DNA of 64,000 nucleotides, from the NCBI GenBank assembly GCA_963573315.1, contig OY752140.1:2976001-3040000 (forward strand), given 5' to 3'. Below, piece after piece: positions 11,226 to 21,275 of this stretch. Below the pieces are notes generated by a model. It did not search any database, was not told the origin of the DNA, and saw only the letters and a list, made by a program, of their open reading frames with translations. The translations under genes were made by a program, and so were the position numbers. Position 1 is the stretch's first letter. Each line of letters begins with the position of its first letter. Source of the stretch: Entomortierella parvispora. Its lineage: Eukaryota; Mortierellomycota; Mortierellomycetes; Mortierellales; Mortierellaceae.

Positions 11226-12516
11226 ATGGAAGAAGCATCATTGACAAGAAGGAAGAGCATGCTGCCAGCAGCAGTCCCTGAGAAGATCAAAAGGCGACAA
11301 GAGTTCCTCGAGTACTTCAGGGACCCCACTAATGCCACGGCGCTGTTGGCCAACGGCCTGAAAGGCAAGATCCAACTGCCAGCATTTTTCATTGTCTGAG
11401 AATGGTGAGATGAAAAACAGGGAAAAGGGGAGGCTATTATCTGACAGAGATCTGGTCCTGCAACTACGCATTCTTTTAGGAGAATCAGAGGCTGCAGTCA
11501 GTCCCAGGGACAGCTTTGAGGAGAGTTCTGGAGGACAGGTTCAACGGCACGGCCAAGACGGCGGAGGCATCAAAGACACGCGATTCTCAATGTTGAGACA
11601 TCGAAAGCATGGAGAAAACCAAGCGTATGTCCTTGTGGCTGTCCAGTTCATCAACCGACAATTTGAAGGGCTCTTGGGCAAGACCCAGGAAGATCAAAGG
11701 CTGCTCGCCTTGTCGCAGGTGAAATTCTTTGAGTATTTAGCCAAGAAGCTAAAAGACGAGGAGCCCGTCTTGAAACGCGTCTCGGGTCAAGCTCTACGAT
11801 CCATGTTTGAGAGGCTGATCAAAAAGTATGGTGCTTTACAGACCTTTAAGCAGTCCGAGCCAGACGAAATATTCCTGTCAACGTCAACCATTCTCATGGA
11901 CAAAGTCGGACTGATGTATCGGTTACATCAATACTTGGCGAATCCCGAAAAAGAGATGGGCTGTAGCCAAGAGTTGATAGATCCAAAGAAGGAGGAATCA
12001 GAGACAGAGGAACTGGAGATCAGGATTGACCATAAGTACAATATGGAAGAGCCACTTCTGTCATCAGCACTTCAGACAACAACAACACCGGCAGTAGCAT
12101 CGACACTATTACCTGAAGCATCAACAGCAACAACGAGCGGCATCCCGGTCCAAGGCACTTCTCAGTTGGATGATATTCTGGAAGAGGCCCTGTCGCAACT
12201 CTCAGAGTATCGCAAGAGCATCGTCCAGAGCCTACAGGCCTGCATTGCTGACTCGACCAGACTCCACAGGGAGCAAAATGATTCTCAGCAAAAGCTATCC
12301 CACAGAGTTGATTTGATCGAGGAAGCCACCGAGATTAACCGTTCGTCATTAACACAGGCAACTGAGCGGCAATGGAATGCCTTGGTGGAGCAGAGTCGAC
12401 AACTCATGGTTGTCAGTCGATCTATGCAGTCAATGTCATTCCAGGTTCATTTGCAAGGGGAAGCCATCAACAATATCCAAGCCTCCGTCCAAGAAATCCT
12501 TCGACGCCTTCAATAA
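11226..12516 (+). CDS. unrecognised coiled-coil protein with an unresolved frame break
   Basis: Not recognised. From 11410 to the TAA at 12514-12516 there is one open frame of 368 codons: a helical region, then a Thr/Ser/Ala linker (near 12076-12150), then a C-terminal coiled coil (from about 12170; LDDILEEALSQLSEYRKS onward). Just upstream, 11226-11396 in a different frame also looks coding (EKIKRRQEFLEYFRDPTN, ANGLKGKIQLPAFF) and stops 14 nt before 11410. No canonical intron of normal size joins the two frames in phase. Either an unusual splice, a +1 frameshift, or a recent break explains this. An alternative start is ATG at 11410. It begins only 110 nt after the esterase stop codon, the gap being mostly a poly-T run. 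Confidence 0.5.
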
Positions 12517-12739
12517 AGTCTTACTATTTTTTTCTTTCTTTTTTTGACGATCAGCTCCTGCTTGTGTACCTCAACCTCCGCACTCTATTCGCTTCATTAC
12601 TCGACACCTTATTTCCCAAGCTCTTGAAATGATTACCACTCGCATTATCAACAAGTCGACGTACTCTCTGAAACAGGTGCGAGAGTGGGAAGAGAACACT
12701 GCAAGAGAAAGAGTCCAAGAGAGCTTTATTGTTCAAACC

Positions 12740-14479
12740 TCACTGGTATGTTAAAACACTCCCACTATACTCTGTACAATCGTAGATGTTTCGCACCTTG
12801 AACTTGGGTCGCTTCTCCATAAACCACTTCCAATGACTCTTGCTCTCCTCCAAGACCAAAGGACGACTGGCGGTGCTGACCATTACCCGCTCCAGACAAG
12901 GCCATTCTCTTTCCATCCACTCGACCTCAGCTTGGCCAATCCGATTCCACAAGAGTCCTTGAAGGTGCAACTTTCGAAGCTTCTTCAAGTTCTTCAGCTC
13001 GTTCAATCGACCGTGCACCGGGTCCAGTGTGAAATCCAACAGCCAGTCGTTCTCAACGTCAAACCCTCTCCAAGGCTGATACCCGAACGTGATCTCTTCT
13101 AATTGCGTCAAGCGTCCCAGTTGCCAATAAAACGCGATGGTGGAGTTTGGATGTGCGCCCAGGACTGGAGAAGCCGAGGTCAACGAGAACGATTTCAACC
13201 CTCGACAAGAATAATTGGCCTCCAGATTGTCAATCTGACCCCGCTCTTTCCAGACATCCACCTCCGTGTCGTAAATCTCGAAATCCTTAAAATTCAAGAT
13301 CAAGCCCCTATCCTTCCCGTGGACGCTGAACGTTTTCAGACTCGGACAAGCTGCCAAAATGATTTGAACATCAAAACTCGCCATCAGCTCAACATGACGG
13401 ATAATCAGTGTCTCAAGTACAAGCCGGCTCTTTAGGACAGAGAATTTGACGTCCTGATTCCATTCCATAAATGAAAACTCGACAGATCGAATCTTGGGTG
13501 AAAGTTGCTTCACGATAGTTTGAAACATGGCATCGTCGTTTTCGGTTGTCTCCTTGCCGTCCATGAAGATGTTGATCACACTCGGAAAAGAGGTTCGCAC
13601 GATTGGCGCCATGGATTCAAAACATCTTTCCGCTGACCTGGGAATATAAAGTGCATCCAACGCTGGGAACCCAGAGCTGTAAAGAGGAACCAAAAATGTG
13701 GACGGATACCGATCTTTAAATCGAGGCAACTCGAAGGATCTCAACTGCTGAGGGAATCGGCCCATCTGCCTGTGGACCTGCAGATTCTTGAGCGTTTGTC
13801 CAAAGATGACACTATCCTGATAGCGGTCTCGCGTCATGTCCACCTCGAACGAGAATCGAAGGACTTTTAAATTGGGGAAACCGAGCAATGTAGACAATAA
13901 ACGGAACACGGGCGCCATGCTATAGCCCTTGGTATTGCTGCTGGCCAATGTCACAGAGGTCAGCCTTTCGAGGGTGGACAGGGCGGTCACAAGCTGGTCA
14001 GAGTGCTTATGAATGAGGTCTGCAGGGAGTCGCACAGCCTCCAAGAACGGGTTTTGTCTCAAAATTTGAAGAAGCTGGTCCAGTTGCGGAGCTGTGAATA
14101 GGGTCTCATTCTTCACTTTGATATCTCCTGAATACACCAGTCGCGCAAGTCGGGTGACACACGGCAATTCTCCACTCGAGCCCTTTGTTAGTTCCAAGAG
14201 CGGGTCTGCGGCTTTCTCAAGGAGACGGTCCAACAAACCCGTACCCGGTGTCTGAAACTCGACTGTCCGGAGAAAGGGAAGTCGACTGTGATAGAGTCCA
14301 CAACTGGGTACGTCTTCCGTTCCTCGATCCAGTTTGTAGTCCTGCCAGATGGATCGTGCAAAGCATGAATGAACCTGCTTGTTGACAAGGGAGATGCGAA
14401 CGAGTGAATCGAGATCCAGAAATGAGCCAATTATGATGGCGATCTCAGGCGCACCAAGGACTTTGTCGACCAAAGGCAT
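12740..14479 (-). CDS. F-box protein with leucine-rich-repeat-like C-terminus
   Basis: Single-exon gene of 579 residues. The N-terminal F-box-like motif spans residues about 5-50 (PEIAIIIGSFLDLDSLVRISLVNKQVHSCF), the Skp1-binding module of SCF ubiquitin ligases. The rest is a run of irregular leucine-rich segments (for example LTSVTLAS, LKVLRFSFEV, LRSFELPRF, LEEITFGYQ, LKKLRKLHLQGLLW) that would form a substrate-binding solenoid. Intronless F-box/LRR genes of this style are a large expanded family in Mortierella-type fungi (established only as a general pattern). The substrate is unknown. It starts at ATG 14479; its tail lies 223 nt from the convergent coiled-coil gene. Confidence 0.85.
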   Translation of the reverse strand: MPLVDKVLGAPEIAIIIGSFLDLDSLVRISLVNKQVHSCFARSIWQDYKLDRGTEDVPSCGLYHSRLPFLRTVEFQTPGTGLLDRLLEKAADPLLELTKGSSGELPCVTRLARLVYSGDIKVKNETLFTAPQLDQLLQILRQNPFLEAVRLPADLIHKHSDQLVTALSTLERLTSVTLASSNTKGYSMAPVFRLLSTLLGFPNLKVLRFSFEVDMTRDRYQDSVIFGQTLKNLQVHRQMGRFPQQLRSFELPRFKDRYPSTFLVPLYSSGFPALDALYIPRSAERCFESMAPIVRTSFPSVINIFMDGKETTENDDAMFQTIVKQLSPKIRSVEFSFMEWNQDVKFSVLKSRLVLETLIIRHVELMASFDVQIILAACPSLKTFSVHGKDRGLILNFKDFEIYDTEVDVWKERGQIDNLEANYSCRGLKSFSLTSASPVLGAHPNSTIAFYWQLGRLTQLEEITFGYQPWRGFDVENDWLLDFTLDPVHGRLNELKNLKKLRKLHLQGLLWNRIGQAEVEWMEREWPCLERVMVSTASRPLVLEESKSHWKWFMEKRPKFKVRNIYDCTEYSGSVLTYQ

Positions 14480-14627
14480 GTGTGATCAAGAGTTTGATGG
14501 GTGAGCTGGCTGATTTGGGTGAAGTTGAAGTTGAAGTGTGAAATGAAGAGAGAAAGGAAATAGATTTGCAGAGAGCCTTTTTTCTTTTTTTTCTTTTTTT
14601 TTTCTTTTTCTATTGACTCTACAAGTT

Positions 14628-16601
14628 CTATTTGGAAGACACGGAGACACTCGATCCAATGTTCATGTTGGTGCCCTCCATGCCATCTTCTGAAAAGTGC
14701 TGAACCTTGATCACCTCCTGCTGGTAGTGCTTGCCCTCAACGTGGCAGTTGTCTTTGCAGGAGTAGACCAAAAGTGTACCGAAATCAAGAGCATCAGATG
14801 CAGAGTGGTCGATCGCAAGGTAGTTGAGGAGTTGAGGCATGACCTAAGGGAAAAGAAGCCGTTATTATCGGTTAGTGGTGATGGTATATTATTACTGTAG
14901 TGTTGAAGTTCTTTCACTGCGGTTCAAGCAATATCCTCACCTGGAATTCAAATGACCGCTCCTGTCCACAGTCAGGGCAAGGGGGGATCTCGCTAGACTT
15001 GGGGATACCAATGTCGCTGACATAAAGAGGCTCAGGAGTGACATCATACTCCATACGTGCGTATCTAACAAAAAAGAACATGGTTGAGGTTCTGGGTTCA
15101 GGTACACTATCGAGCACGATGAAATTCAGTAGGTTATAGTCAGCGGTGAACTCACCTCAGGACCTGATCAGGGTAGAGAGCAACGCGCTTCTGGAAGGCT
15201 AGGAAAGCAGCATCAATGTCCGTCTTTGTGTTTTCGTACAGCTCGTCGCCGACGGGAACCAGGGCATTCATTGAGGTTTCAGCGCTCTCGAGCGATTTAC
15301 TAACACTCGCTCCATTCTTCTTGGCCAAAGCAGCTGCCTTCTTCTCCTTCTTGGCTTTCAAAGCAGCAGCCTTTTCCTCCCAGCCCTCCTCAGCCTCTTG
15401 CTCATCGCCCGAACTGTCGTGAGCCAAGCCTTCATCCAAGGCTTCTTGATCGAATTCCTCGGGTTCGCTAATGATCTCCAGTTCTGGGAACCTGAACATG
15501 CGCTCAATCAATTTAGAGTCGATATCCAGCTTGTTGGCGTACTCTTGCTGTTCCTTGTTGAGTGTCTTTGTCTGGTCATCATGGCTGGCTATTGAGAGTT
15601 CTGCCAGGTTGGTATCCAAGTCCATGTTGTGTGATGCTGGGGGGTTAGTTCCACAGAGCTGCTTATGAAGGCCTTTTGTCCAATGAAGAGCCTGGTGTTC
15701 CGGACTGCAGTACGAAAACTTGTGGCACTTGGAGCACATCTTGGGGCCGTACAATCCACAGACGAAACACGTCTTTGCTGCAAAGGAGATTTCCATGAGG
15801 AGACTGTGTGAGCTCGATAGTCATTGATTCAGGCAAATCACAATGGGTCATCAGCGCATTCGTACCACGCTTCTTGCTATCCAATGGCGCCCATCCTTTG
15901 TTTTCTTCCTCAGCATTGTCTTCCTTCTCAGAAACAGGGGGGTAGTAGGCATTATACTGTCCAAGTTGACTCCTGACGACCTTGAAGCTATATTAGAGAT
16001 AATAGTAGCTTTCCAGGTCAGTTACTTCTAGTGTTGGCGGGGATCTAATGCAATTGAGAATGCCACATTTTGTAGTTTGACTTACCAGCCCTCAAGTGAT
16101 TTTTTATGGCATGCTCCAGTCTTGCAGCAAAATACATAGATCGCACGGTGGAACGCTTCCTCTGGGTGATCTTCTGGGGAATAGAGCTATTGAGGGAGGG
16201 GGTTGTTAAAAATATGTCTTGAGCCATTGTCCTGATCCGGGATCAGTCGCACGGACGTTTTTTTGTTCCCGCATCGAATCTCACTCACCTGAAGCAAAAA
16301 TGTCATGGGCTTGGAGCACTGCTCGCAAATAACTTCCTTTGCATCGAGTACATGCTCTGGGTTCAACCAAAGCTAACACGGTGAATCAAAAAAATATTAA
16401 CGCTGGAAAGAAAAGGAGACATTCTGGAAAGAGCAAACTAAAAGTAAGAAATTGAAGCCTTGTAGAGTCTCTTACAGGTAAACCTCCAATCTTTGAAACG
16501 AATTGCTCGGCGAGCAACGGTCCATGCTCTTCCAGATCCACTGGCTCGGCGAATCCAAGCATGACCTCAGGAGCATCCTCTTGATGGTCATTGTCGGCCA
16601 T
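14628..16601 (-). CDS. TSR4: PDCD2/TSR4 family protein with MYND zinc finger
   Basis: Homologue of human PDCD2 and yeast Tsr4, a dedicated co-translational chaperone of ribosomal protein uS5 (Rps2) needed for 40S assembly. Seven exons: 16601-16476, 16372-16289, 16186-16086, 15987-15866, 15777-15156, 15064-14941 and 14843-14628, all phase-consistent, 464 residues. Visible are the N-terminal VMLGFAEPVD and KIGGLPLWLNPEH, a first zinc cluster (CEQCSKPM..YVFCC), then KSLEGCFKVVRSQLGQYN, then a MYND finger (CFVCGLYGPKMCSKCHKFSYC) and the C-terminal PDCD2 domain (IPPCPDCGQERSFEFQ, LNYLAID, DFGTLLVYSCKDNC). An acidic/Ala-Lys-rich linker separates the finger from the C-terminal domain. It shares a 325-nt divergent promoter with the syntaxin gene. 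Confidence 0.93.
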
Positions 16602-16926
16602 TGTGATTATGTTTGAGGGAATGTGAATTGTCAAAGAAGGAGACAGAGGACATGCATGCGAAGCAAGGCTCTTTTCTTTTTTTTTTTGTGCTTCCTCCAC
16701 AACCAAACATGAAGATGTCACGTGGAAATAGCCGTCACAACTTTTGTCCGTCGTGGCAAGACGGGCGAGCGTGCATGCATGCATGCACTTCAACCTGTTC
16801 CTTCCCTCGCGACTTTTTCTTTGCTCTCTGTCTTGACCCAGCATTTATCCTACAGCCTAATACATTCACAACGCCTGCTTCCTCCACAGAGAGATACCTT
16901 GATAGACGGCGTACATACACAGCATC
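16602..16926. promoter_or_regulatory. divergent promoter, TSR4 / syntaxin-6
   Basis: 325-nt spacer between the start codons of two head-to-head genes. It contains a GCATGCATGCATGCA palindromic run near 16772-16785. Regulatory role inferred from gene orientation. Confidence 0.45.
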
Positions 16927-18114
16927 ATGGAAGACCCATTCATCCTCATCAAAAAGTAACGACTCGCCCCTTTCCACGTTTCAAATGCCGCTCGTACCGC
17001 CTTGGCTTGACCTTTTCATTCCACCCCTGGTTCTCCTTGCTCAACATTGCCGTGTTTCTTTCAAACATCTTTCATTAGTGATGTACTCTCTTCCCTGAGC
17101 AATGCCTCAACGCTCTTTGAGAGTTGGAAGCGTATCCTTCAAACCGTGACCTCGGCCGAGAACGAGGAGTTGCTGAAGACAAAGGAGGAACTCTCACAGA
17201 TCCTCTCCAATGTTGAACAGGACTTGGAAGATCTGGATGATGCCGTCCGAGCTGTAATCGAAAACCCTCAGAGATTCAACCTGACGACTCGGGAATCCAA
17301 TGCACGAAAGCAGTTTGTGGATCAGACGAGGCGCAAAGTGCAGGTACCAAACACATACACACGCACCCTCAGAAAGGAGCTCAAAAGAATGGGAGATTAT
17401 TGTTCAGAAATTCTAACCCGGATTTCTTGCGAATATTTAGGACATGAAAACAACTTTGGAGAAACCCGTCAAAATCGGTAATGCACAATTGGATCGATTG
17501 GCATTGTTGGAAGACACGGGAAGTTCAAGTCCGAGGGGTTACCAAAAGCCGAGCAGGCGAGAGAACATGATGTATAGCAATGCGAAATTTGTCGAGCAGG
17601 AGGCACAACAGCAGCAGGTAATTACCTCTCTTTTTATCTTTTGTGCAAAGCATGCCCAGGGAGCATGCAGAATCTCAGTGTTCTATTCTTCTAATCAGTT
17701 GATTCAACGTTGCTCTTTGAATATACAACAATGCCTAGATATTGATGCAAGAGCAAGATCAGCAACTGGATGGAGTAATGCATACAGTCTTGAATATGCG
17801 AGAGATTGCCACGACTATGAATAGCGAATTGCAGGACCAGTCCTTGTTGCTGGATGATCTGGACGAGCATGTGGATCGGACATCTGGAAGTTTGCAAAAA
17901 GCTATGAAGCGAATGAATCGCTTTATTAAGGACAATGAAGGTGAGCATGGACATTATTCTCGGATGTCATTGCCGTCAAAGAACGAGTAGAAATTGAAGT
18001 GAAGTACCTGACCTCTTCTTGCTTGTTCGCTGAACAGAATCGAAATCTAGCTGCTGTATCGGAATTCTGGTGATTGTCTTGATCATTCTGTTGATTCTGG
18101 TCATTGTCATGTAA
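16927..18114 (+). CDS. TLG1: syntaxin-6/Tlg1-type Qc-SNARE
   Basis: Tail-anchored SNARE of the trans-Golgi/endosome. Five exons: 16927-16955 (29 nt), 17079-17343, 17441-17617, 17739-17940 and 18038-18114, giving 249 residues. The N-terminal syntaxin-6 helical domain begins MEDPFILIKNDVLSSLSNAS and includes LDDAVRAVIENPQRFNL, characteristic of the syntaxin 6/10/Tlg1 group. The SNARE helix runs from MQEQDQQLDGVMHTVLNMRE through ELQDQSLLLDDLDEHVDRT, with the zero-layer Gln in ELQDQ. A cysteine pair (SSCCIG, probable palmitoylation) precedes the transmembrane anchor ILVIVLIILLILVIVM at the very end. Fits retrograde endosome-to-Golgi fusion. Confidence 0.93.
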
Positions 18115-18197
18115 CATAGAGCTCAGTAATAATACCCGCCTCAGGAAGCACCACATCTTGTTTGAAAACTGTTATTACATTGTATTATATTACGGGT

Positions 18198-19344
18198 TCA
18201 TGGGGAGGTATGTGGGTTACGTTCGACCTGTAGCTGGGGGTTTCGTTCTATAGTGGTCAATTCGCTCTCCTGGTGGTCCTCTGTCAAACTGTAGGCAATT
18301 GGCGGTGCAGATGCGACATGTAGTTGTGAAGACGATGCTGGTCTACTCAGAAATGGATCGGCAGGCTCCTCTATCTTGTAGGATGATTCTTGAAAGATAT
18401 CTTTGACCTTGCCAATTCCTTCACTCTCGTCCATTTTGTTTCCAGACTCTTGCTGGTTCTGGATTTCAATGCCTGCTTGATCCTTATCACTTCTTCCGCC
18501 ACCAGGGGTTCGGCGCTGTTGGTCGAGATAGTGCTGGTACTCTAGTTGGAGCTACCGTTGATGCATGTCAAACAAGACTTGTTAGCTATAAACAACTACC
18601 TCTGGGTCCACAGCTTTCGGTCGGATGACTTCAACAGCCGGTCCTGACGTAACCCTGCCATCCTCGTTCTCGTCCAAATTGAGGGCCGAACGAGACTTTG
18701 CATTCAGTTCTATGGACGAATCGTTTCTCACGTCCTCTTCCCCGTTCTTCAATCTCTTTATGGTGTTTCAGAATCAGTCGTTGTTGCCGACCGAGACGAT
18801 AACTGACAACCAGTTCGACCATAACCACAACGGTTTGAAGGCAGTCGACGAAGGTAAAGACCCTTTTGGCGGTCAAGGCGCTCCTGGAACCAAGGACGGT
18901 GTCCATCATCCAGAGGGCGGTCAAAAGAAGGTTGTCAAGAGTCTCAAACGTCTCTTCCAGGGTTTGGCAGAGGAGGCGAGCAATAAGGGGTTGGCTTTGT
19001 CGAGACGACTGTAGACAAAGATGAGGATGGTGAAGACCATGGGGAGTAATGAGAAGGGAAATGCGGCAATCTCGCCCTTTGGGGGATCAGGGAGATTGTT
19101 GAGGGTAATTTCGGGCAATGAGCAGGATGACGGCGAGGAGAAGGACGATGTTCCAGACGCGGTCCAGTGAATGAATGAGAGGTGAAAGGGTGGAAACTGC
19201 ACGTTCCCCACAGCCAACGATTTAGGCTCATGAGCAATTGTACCATTGGCAACAGGGATAGATGGGGGCGGGCCACCAAGAAGAAGACGGAGAAATAGAG
19301 AGAGGGGCGTGTTGGCGGTCCAATCAAACACGGGCTGCGGGCAT
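18198..19344 (-). CDS. probable multi-pass membrane protein, exon structure unresolved
   Basis: Not recognised. The two last exons are clear: the penultimate ends at 18600 (DPEG/GTAG donor) and the last is 18551-18198, a 48-nt intron apart, encoding an acidic Ser/Pro-rich cytosolic tail. Upstream, coding-like segments lie in different frames: FDWTANTPLSLFLRLLLGG (near 19330), DRVWNIVLLLAVILLIARN (near 19165), FPFSLLPMVFTILIFVYSRL (near 19060), TLDNLLLTALWMMDTVLG (near 18930) and FVDCLQTVVVMVELVVSYRL (near 18850), then KRLKNGEEDVRNDSSIEL (near 18750). At least one GTACAA..GTGCAG intron (about 19243-19201) fits, but other frame changes have no canonical intron. ATG at 19344 would also need a frame change. 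Possibly a pseudogene or a region of sequence error. The plus-strand frame across 18625-19014 is treated as its shadow. Confidence 0.4.
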
Positions 19345-19980
19345 GGAATTACCGTACTTTGGGGGTGTGATTTCTTTGCCCAGTATTCCTATCTCTCAAA
19401 TCTTGTCTGCGGCCTTGGCTACTCTTCAAAAGTTACAGAGACAGCAACAAACAAGAAGCATCCGAATACTCCTCTTCTCTGTTGGCATCCGCTCTAGAAG
19501 TCAGGAATATCTAGACAGTCTGATTTTTCGACTTTTATTCCTCACAATCAGGAAGTAAATAGACTTGCTTCAGTGGCAACAACGAATTGAAACTGACCAC
19601 CTGGCGCTCTCTTGTTTTATATCCATTCCTCACAATCAGCAAGTCGGCCCAAGTTACCACTTGCTTTCATGACAAAAGACGAGTTGCACCTCTGCTTACA
19701 TGTTAACGACGGATTAAATATTGAAATTAATCCTGTATTTCTTCCATTTTTATCTCCATTCCCCATATTAATAATCAGCGAGTATTATTATTAATAAGAA
19801 TTGTGCATTTTCATGATGCTCGAATAACCATGGCAAAAAAATACTGTGATACTGTCCGCAATAGATGCAGCGCCTCCATAGACCTGTCCAATACCACATC
19901 ACCGATATAAGTTATTTATTTGACAGCGCCGAAAGGGAGAGTCAGTATTTCTGCTGTATAGGATACTCGCCGACAGCGCA
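19345..19980. other. 636-nt intergenic with short degenerate repeats
   Basis: AT-rich. A short direct repeat TCCTCACAATCAG-N-AAGT occurs near 19538 and 19627, with a weaker third copy (TAATCAGCGAGT) near 19770. No coding region supported. Confidence 0.5.
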
Positions 19981-20355
19981 TCAGGCCTGAACAACAATTT
20001 CAGGCTGGGCCGGGATAACAGTTTCAGGTTTGGCCGGAACAGCAGTTTCAGGCTTGGCTGGAGCAGCAAGTTCAGGCTCTTGAGTTGGCAGCTTTTTGAA
20101 ATCCGAATAATGTAAAACGCCCCTAAAGTTGGGATCGCTGAGCAAGGAGATGAGGCACAAGCGCAGTGCGGGCTTGTTTCCGGAGTTCGTGCAGACGCAG
20201 GAACTAAAGCTCTCAACGGAATTGCACTCCTTGACACCAATAACACACGTGGCGACGTTGGTGATGTAACGAGCCTGGCAGAAGATGCTGCCGACCTGCT
20301 GGGCCATTGCAGCAGAGACGAGACAGGCAAGAATGATGCAGTTCTTGAAAAGCAT
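19981..20355 (-). CDS. small secreted cysteine-rich protein with Pro-Glu repeat tail
   Basis: Single exon, 124 residues. A signal peptide is evident (MLFKNCIILACLVSAAMAQQ, cleavage expected after the Ala-Met-Ala). The mature part has six cysteines between about residues 26 and 68 (FCQARY, ATCVIG, KECNS, SSCVC, LRLCL), suggesting a compact disulphide-bonded domain; the pattern is reminiscent of, but does not match, a CFEM domain (which has eight). After about residue 90 the tail is a three- to four-copy imperfect repeat of P-A-K-P-E-T-x-x (PELAAPAKPETAVPAKPETV...), a stalk- or wall-associated low-complexity segment. Function unknown; the size and architecture are those of a candidate effector or wall protein. 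A TATTTAT element lies about 115 nt upstream of the start. Confidence 0.75.
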   Translation of the reverse strand: MLFKNCIILACLVSAAMAQQVGSIFCQARYITNVATCVIGVKECNSVESFSSCVCTNSGNKPALRLCLISLLSDPNFRGVLHYSDFKKLPTQEPELAAPAKPETAVPAKPETVIPAQPEIVVQA

Positions 20356-20709
20356 GGTTCGGCTTGGTTGCTTGAGAGTGACTTTGGTTGTTCTTGCTGA
20401 GAATGTAGTGAGATTGCTGCTGCGAGTTCAGACGTGGTGAGGTGAGGTAAGAGCGACGGGGAGATGCGACCCTATTTATATGTAAAGAGGGATCGCGAAA
20501 GACAAACCGGTGCATGAAGAGAGAGAAAAACATCAAGGAGACATTACCGCTTAGCTTAGGAATGAGAAGGTGCAACGTTACAATGAGAATATGAAGGAAA
20601 AAATAAAGGACAATAATAATATTGTTGACCGACGAATTGAAAAGTAGAGGAGACTGGGAAGGCAAGGAATGAAAAAAAGATCAAAGGACAAACATCAAAG
20701 TGACATCAT
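20356..20709. promoter_or_regulatory. upstream region of the secreted protein gene
   Basis: 354 nt. A TATTTATA-like element at about 20473-20480 is a plausible TATA box for the minus-strand gene. Otherwise A-rich, running into the tandem repeats. No gene seen. Confidence 0.35.
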
Positions 20710-21015
20710 CAAAAGATGCAGGAAAAGACCGAGGGCTGCAGGAGAATTATCAAGGTACTGGGCAAAATCAAGATATGGCGAAAGAGATGATGCTGGAAAA
20801 GACCGAGGGTTGCAGGAGAACTGTCAAGAGGTACAGTACTGGGCAAAATCAAGATGTGATGAAAAAGTTCCAGGGGTGCAGGGAAAATTCGAAAAAGCAG
20901 GGTGCAGGGTGCACTGAGATGTGATGAAGAAGCAGGATGTGCAGTGAAAAATCAAGATGTGATGAAAAAGCAGGATGTGCAGGGAAAAATCAAGATGAAG
21001 TGAAAAAGATAGGGT
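20710..21015. repeat. degenerate tandem repeat array
   Basis: Two copies of a unit of about 74 nt start at 20715 and 20789 (GATGCxGGAAAAGACCGAGGGxTGCAGGAGAA...GGGCAAAATCAAGATxTG). They run into three or more copies of a shorter unit of about 38 nt (AATCAAGATGTGATGAAAAA / GCAGGATGTGCAGGGAAA) to about 21010. The long unit contains the short one, suggesting stepwise expansion. The open frames across it are products of the repeat and are not called. Confidence 0.75.
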
Positions 21016-21034
21016 ACAGGAATGGGGCATATCT

Positions 21035-21275
21035 CAGTCAACTCTTGAAAACTCGGTCGTGAATGGGGATTTTTACTCTAGAGCACGTCGTACAAGTTGT
21101 TGCACTGTCCTCTTCTGTCAATTAGAGAGTGCAAAGTGCAGGTTCCTCTCTTAATGCATGCGTCAAGTTGGGTGAGGCAGGGCTTGTTTACAATCGTGAA
21201 AATTTAGAATAGTCGATTCAAAAAAAGTTCGGTCGATCCACTTAGTAAATCGACCGAATTTTCAAGAGTTGACTG
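21035..21275. mobile_element. pogo/Tc1-type MITE, 241 nt, with 25-nt terminal inverted repeats
   Basis: Left terminus 21035-21059 and right terminus 21251-21275 are inverted repeats of 25 nt with one mismatch, beginning CAGTCAACTCTTGAAAA. The right end is followed by TA; the left flank is TCT rather than TA, so the target duplication is decayed. A subterminal hairpin (TTCGGTCGAT at 21228 / ATCGACCGAA at 21249) lies next to the right terminus. No transposase is present. CAGT-starting termini with subterminal palindromes are typical of pogo/Tigger and related TA-inserting elements (family knowledge). A non-autonomous, probably old copy. Confidence 0.7.

Noticed and set aside
18625-19014. Plus-strand open frame of 129 codons with a charged C-terminus
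   Set aside because: It lies opposite the coding segments of the minus-strand membrane protein and has no splice or domain support; treated as a shadow.
20710-21015. Possible CRISPR-like array
   Set aside because: Units are degenerate tandem repeats without regular unique spacers, in a eukaryotic genome.
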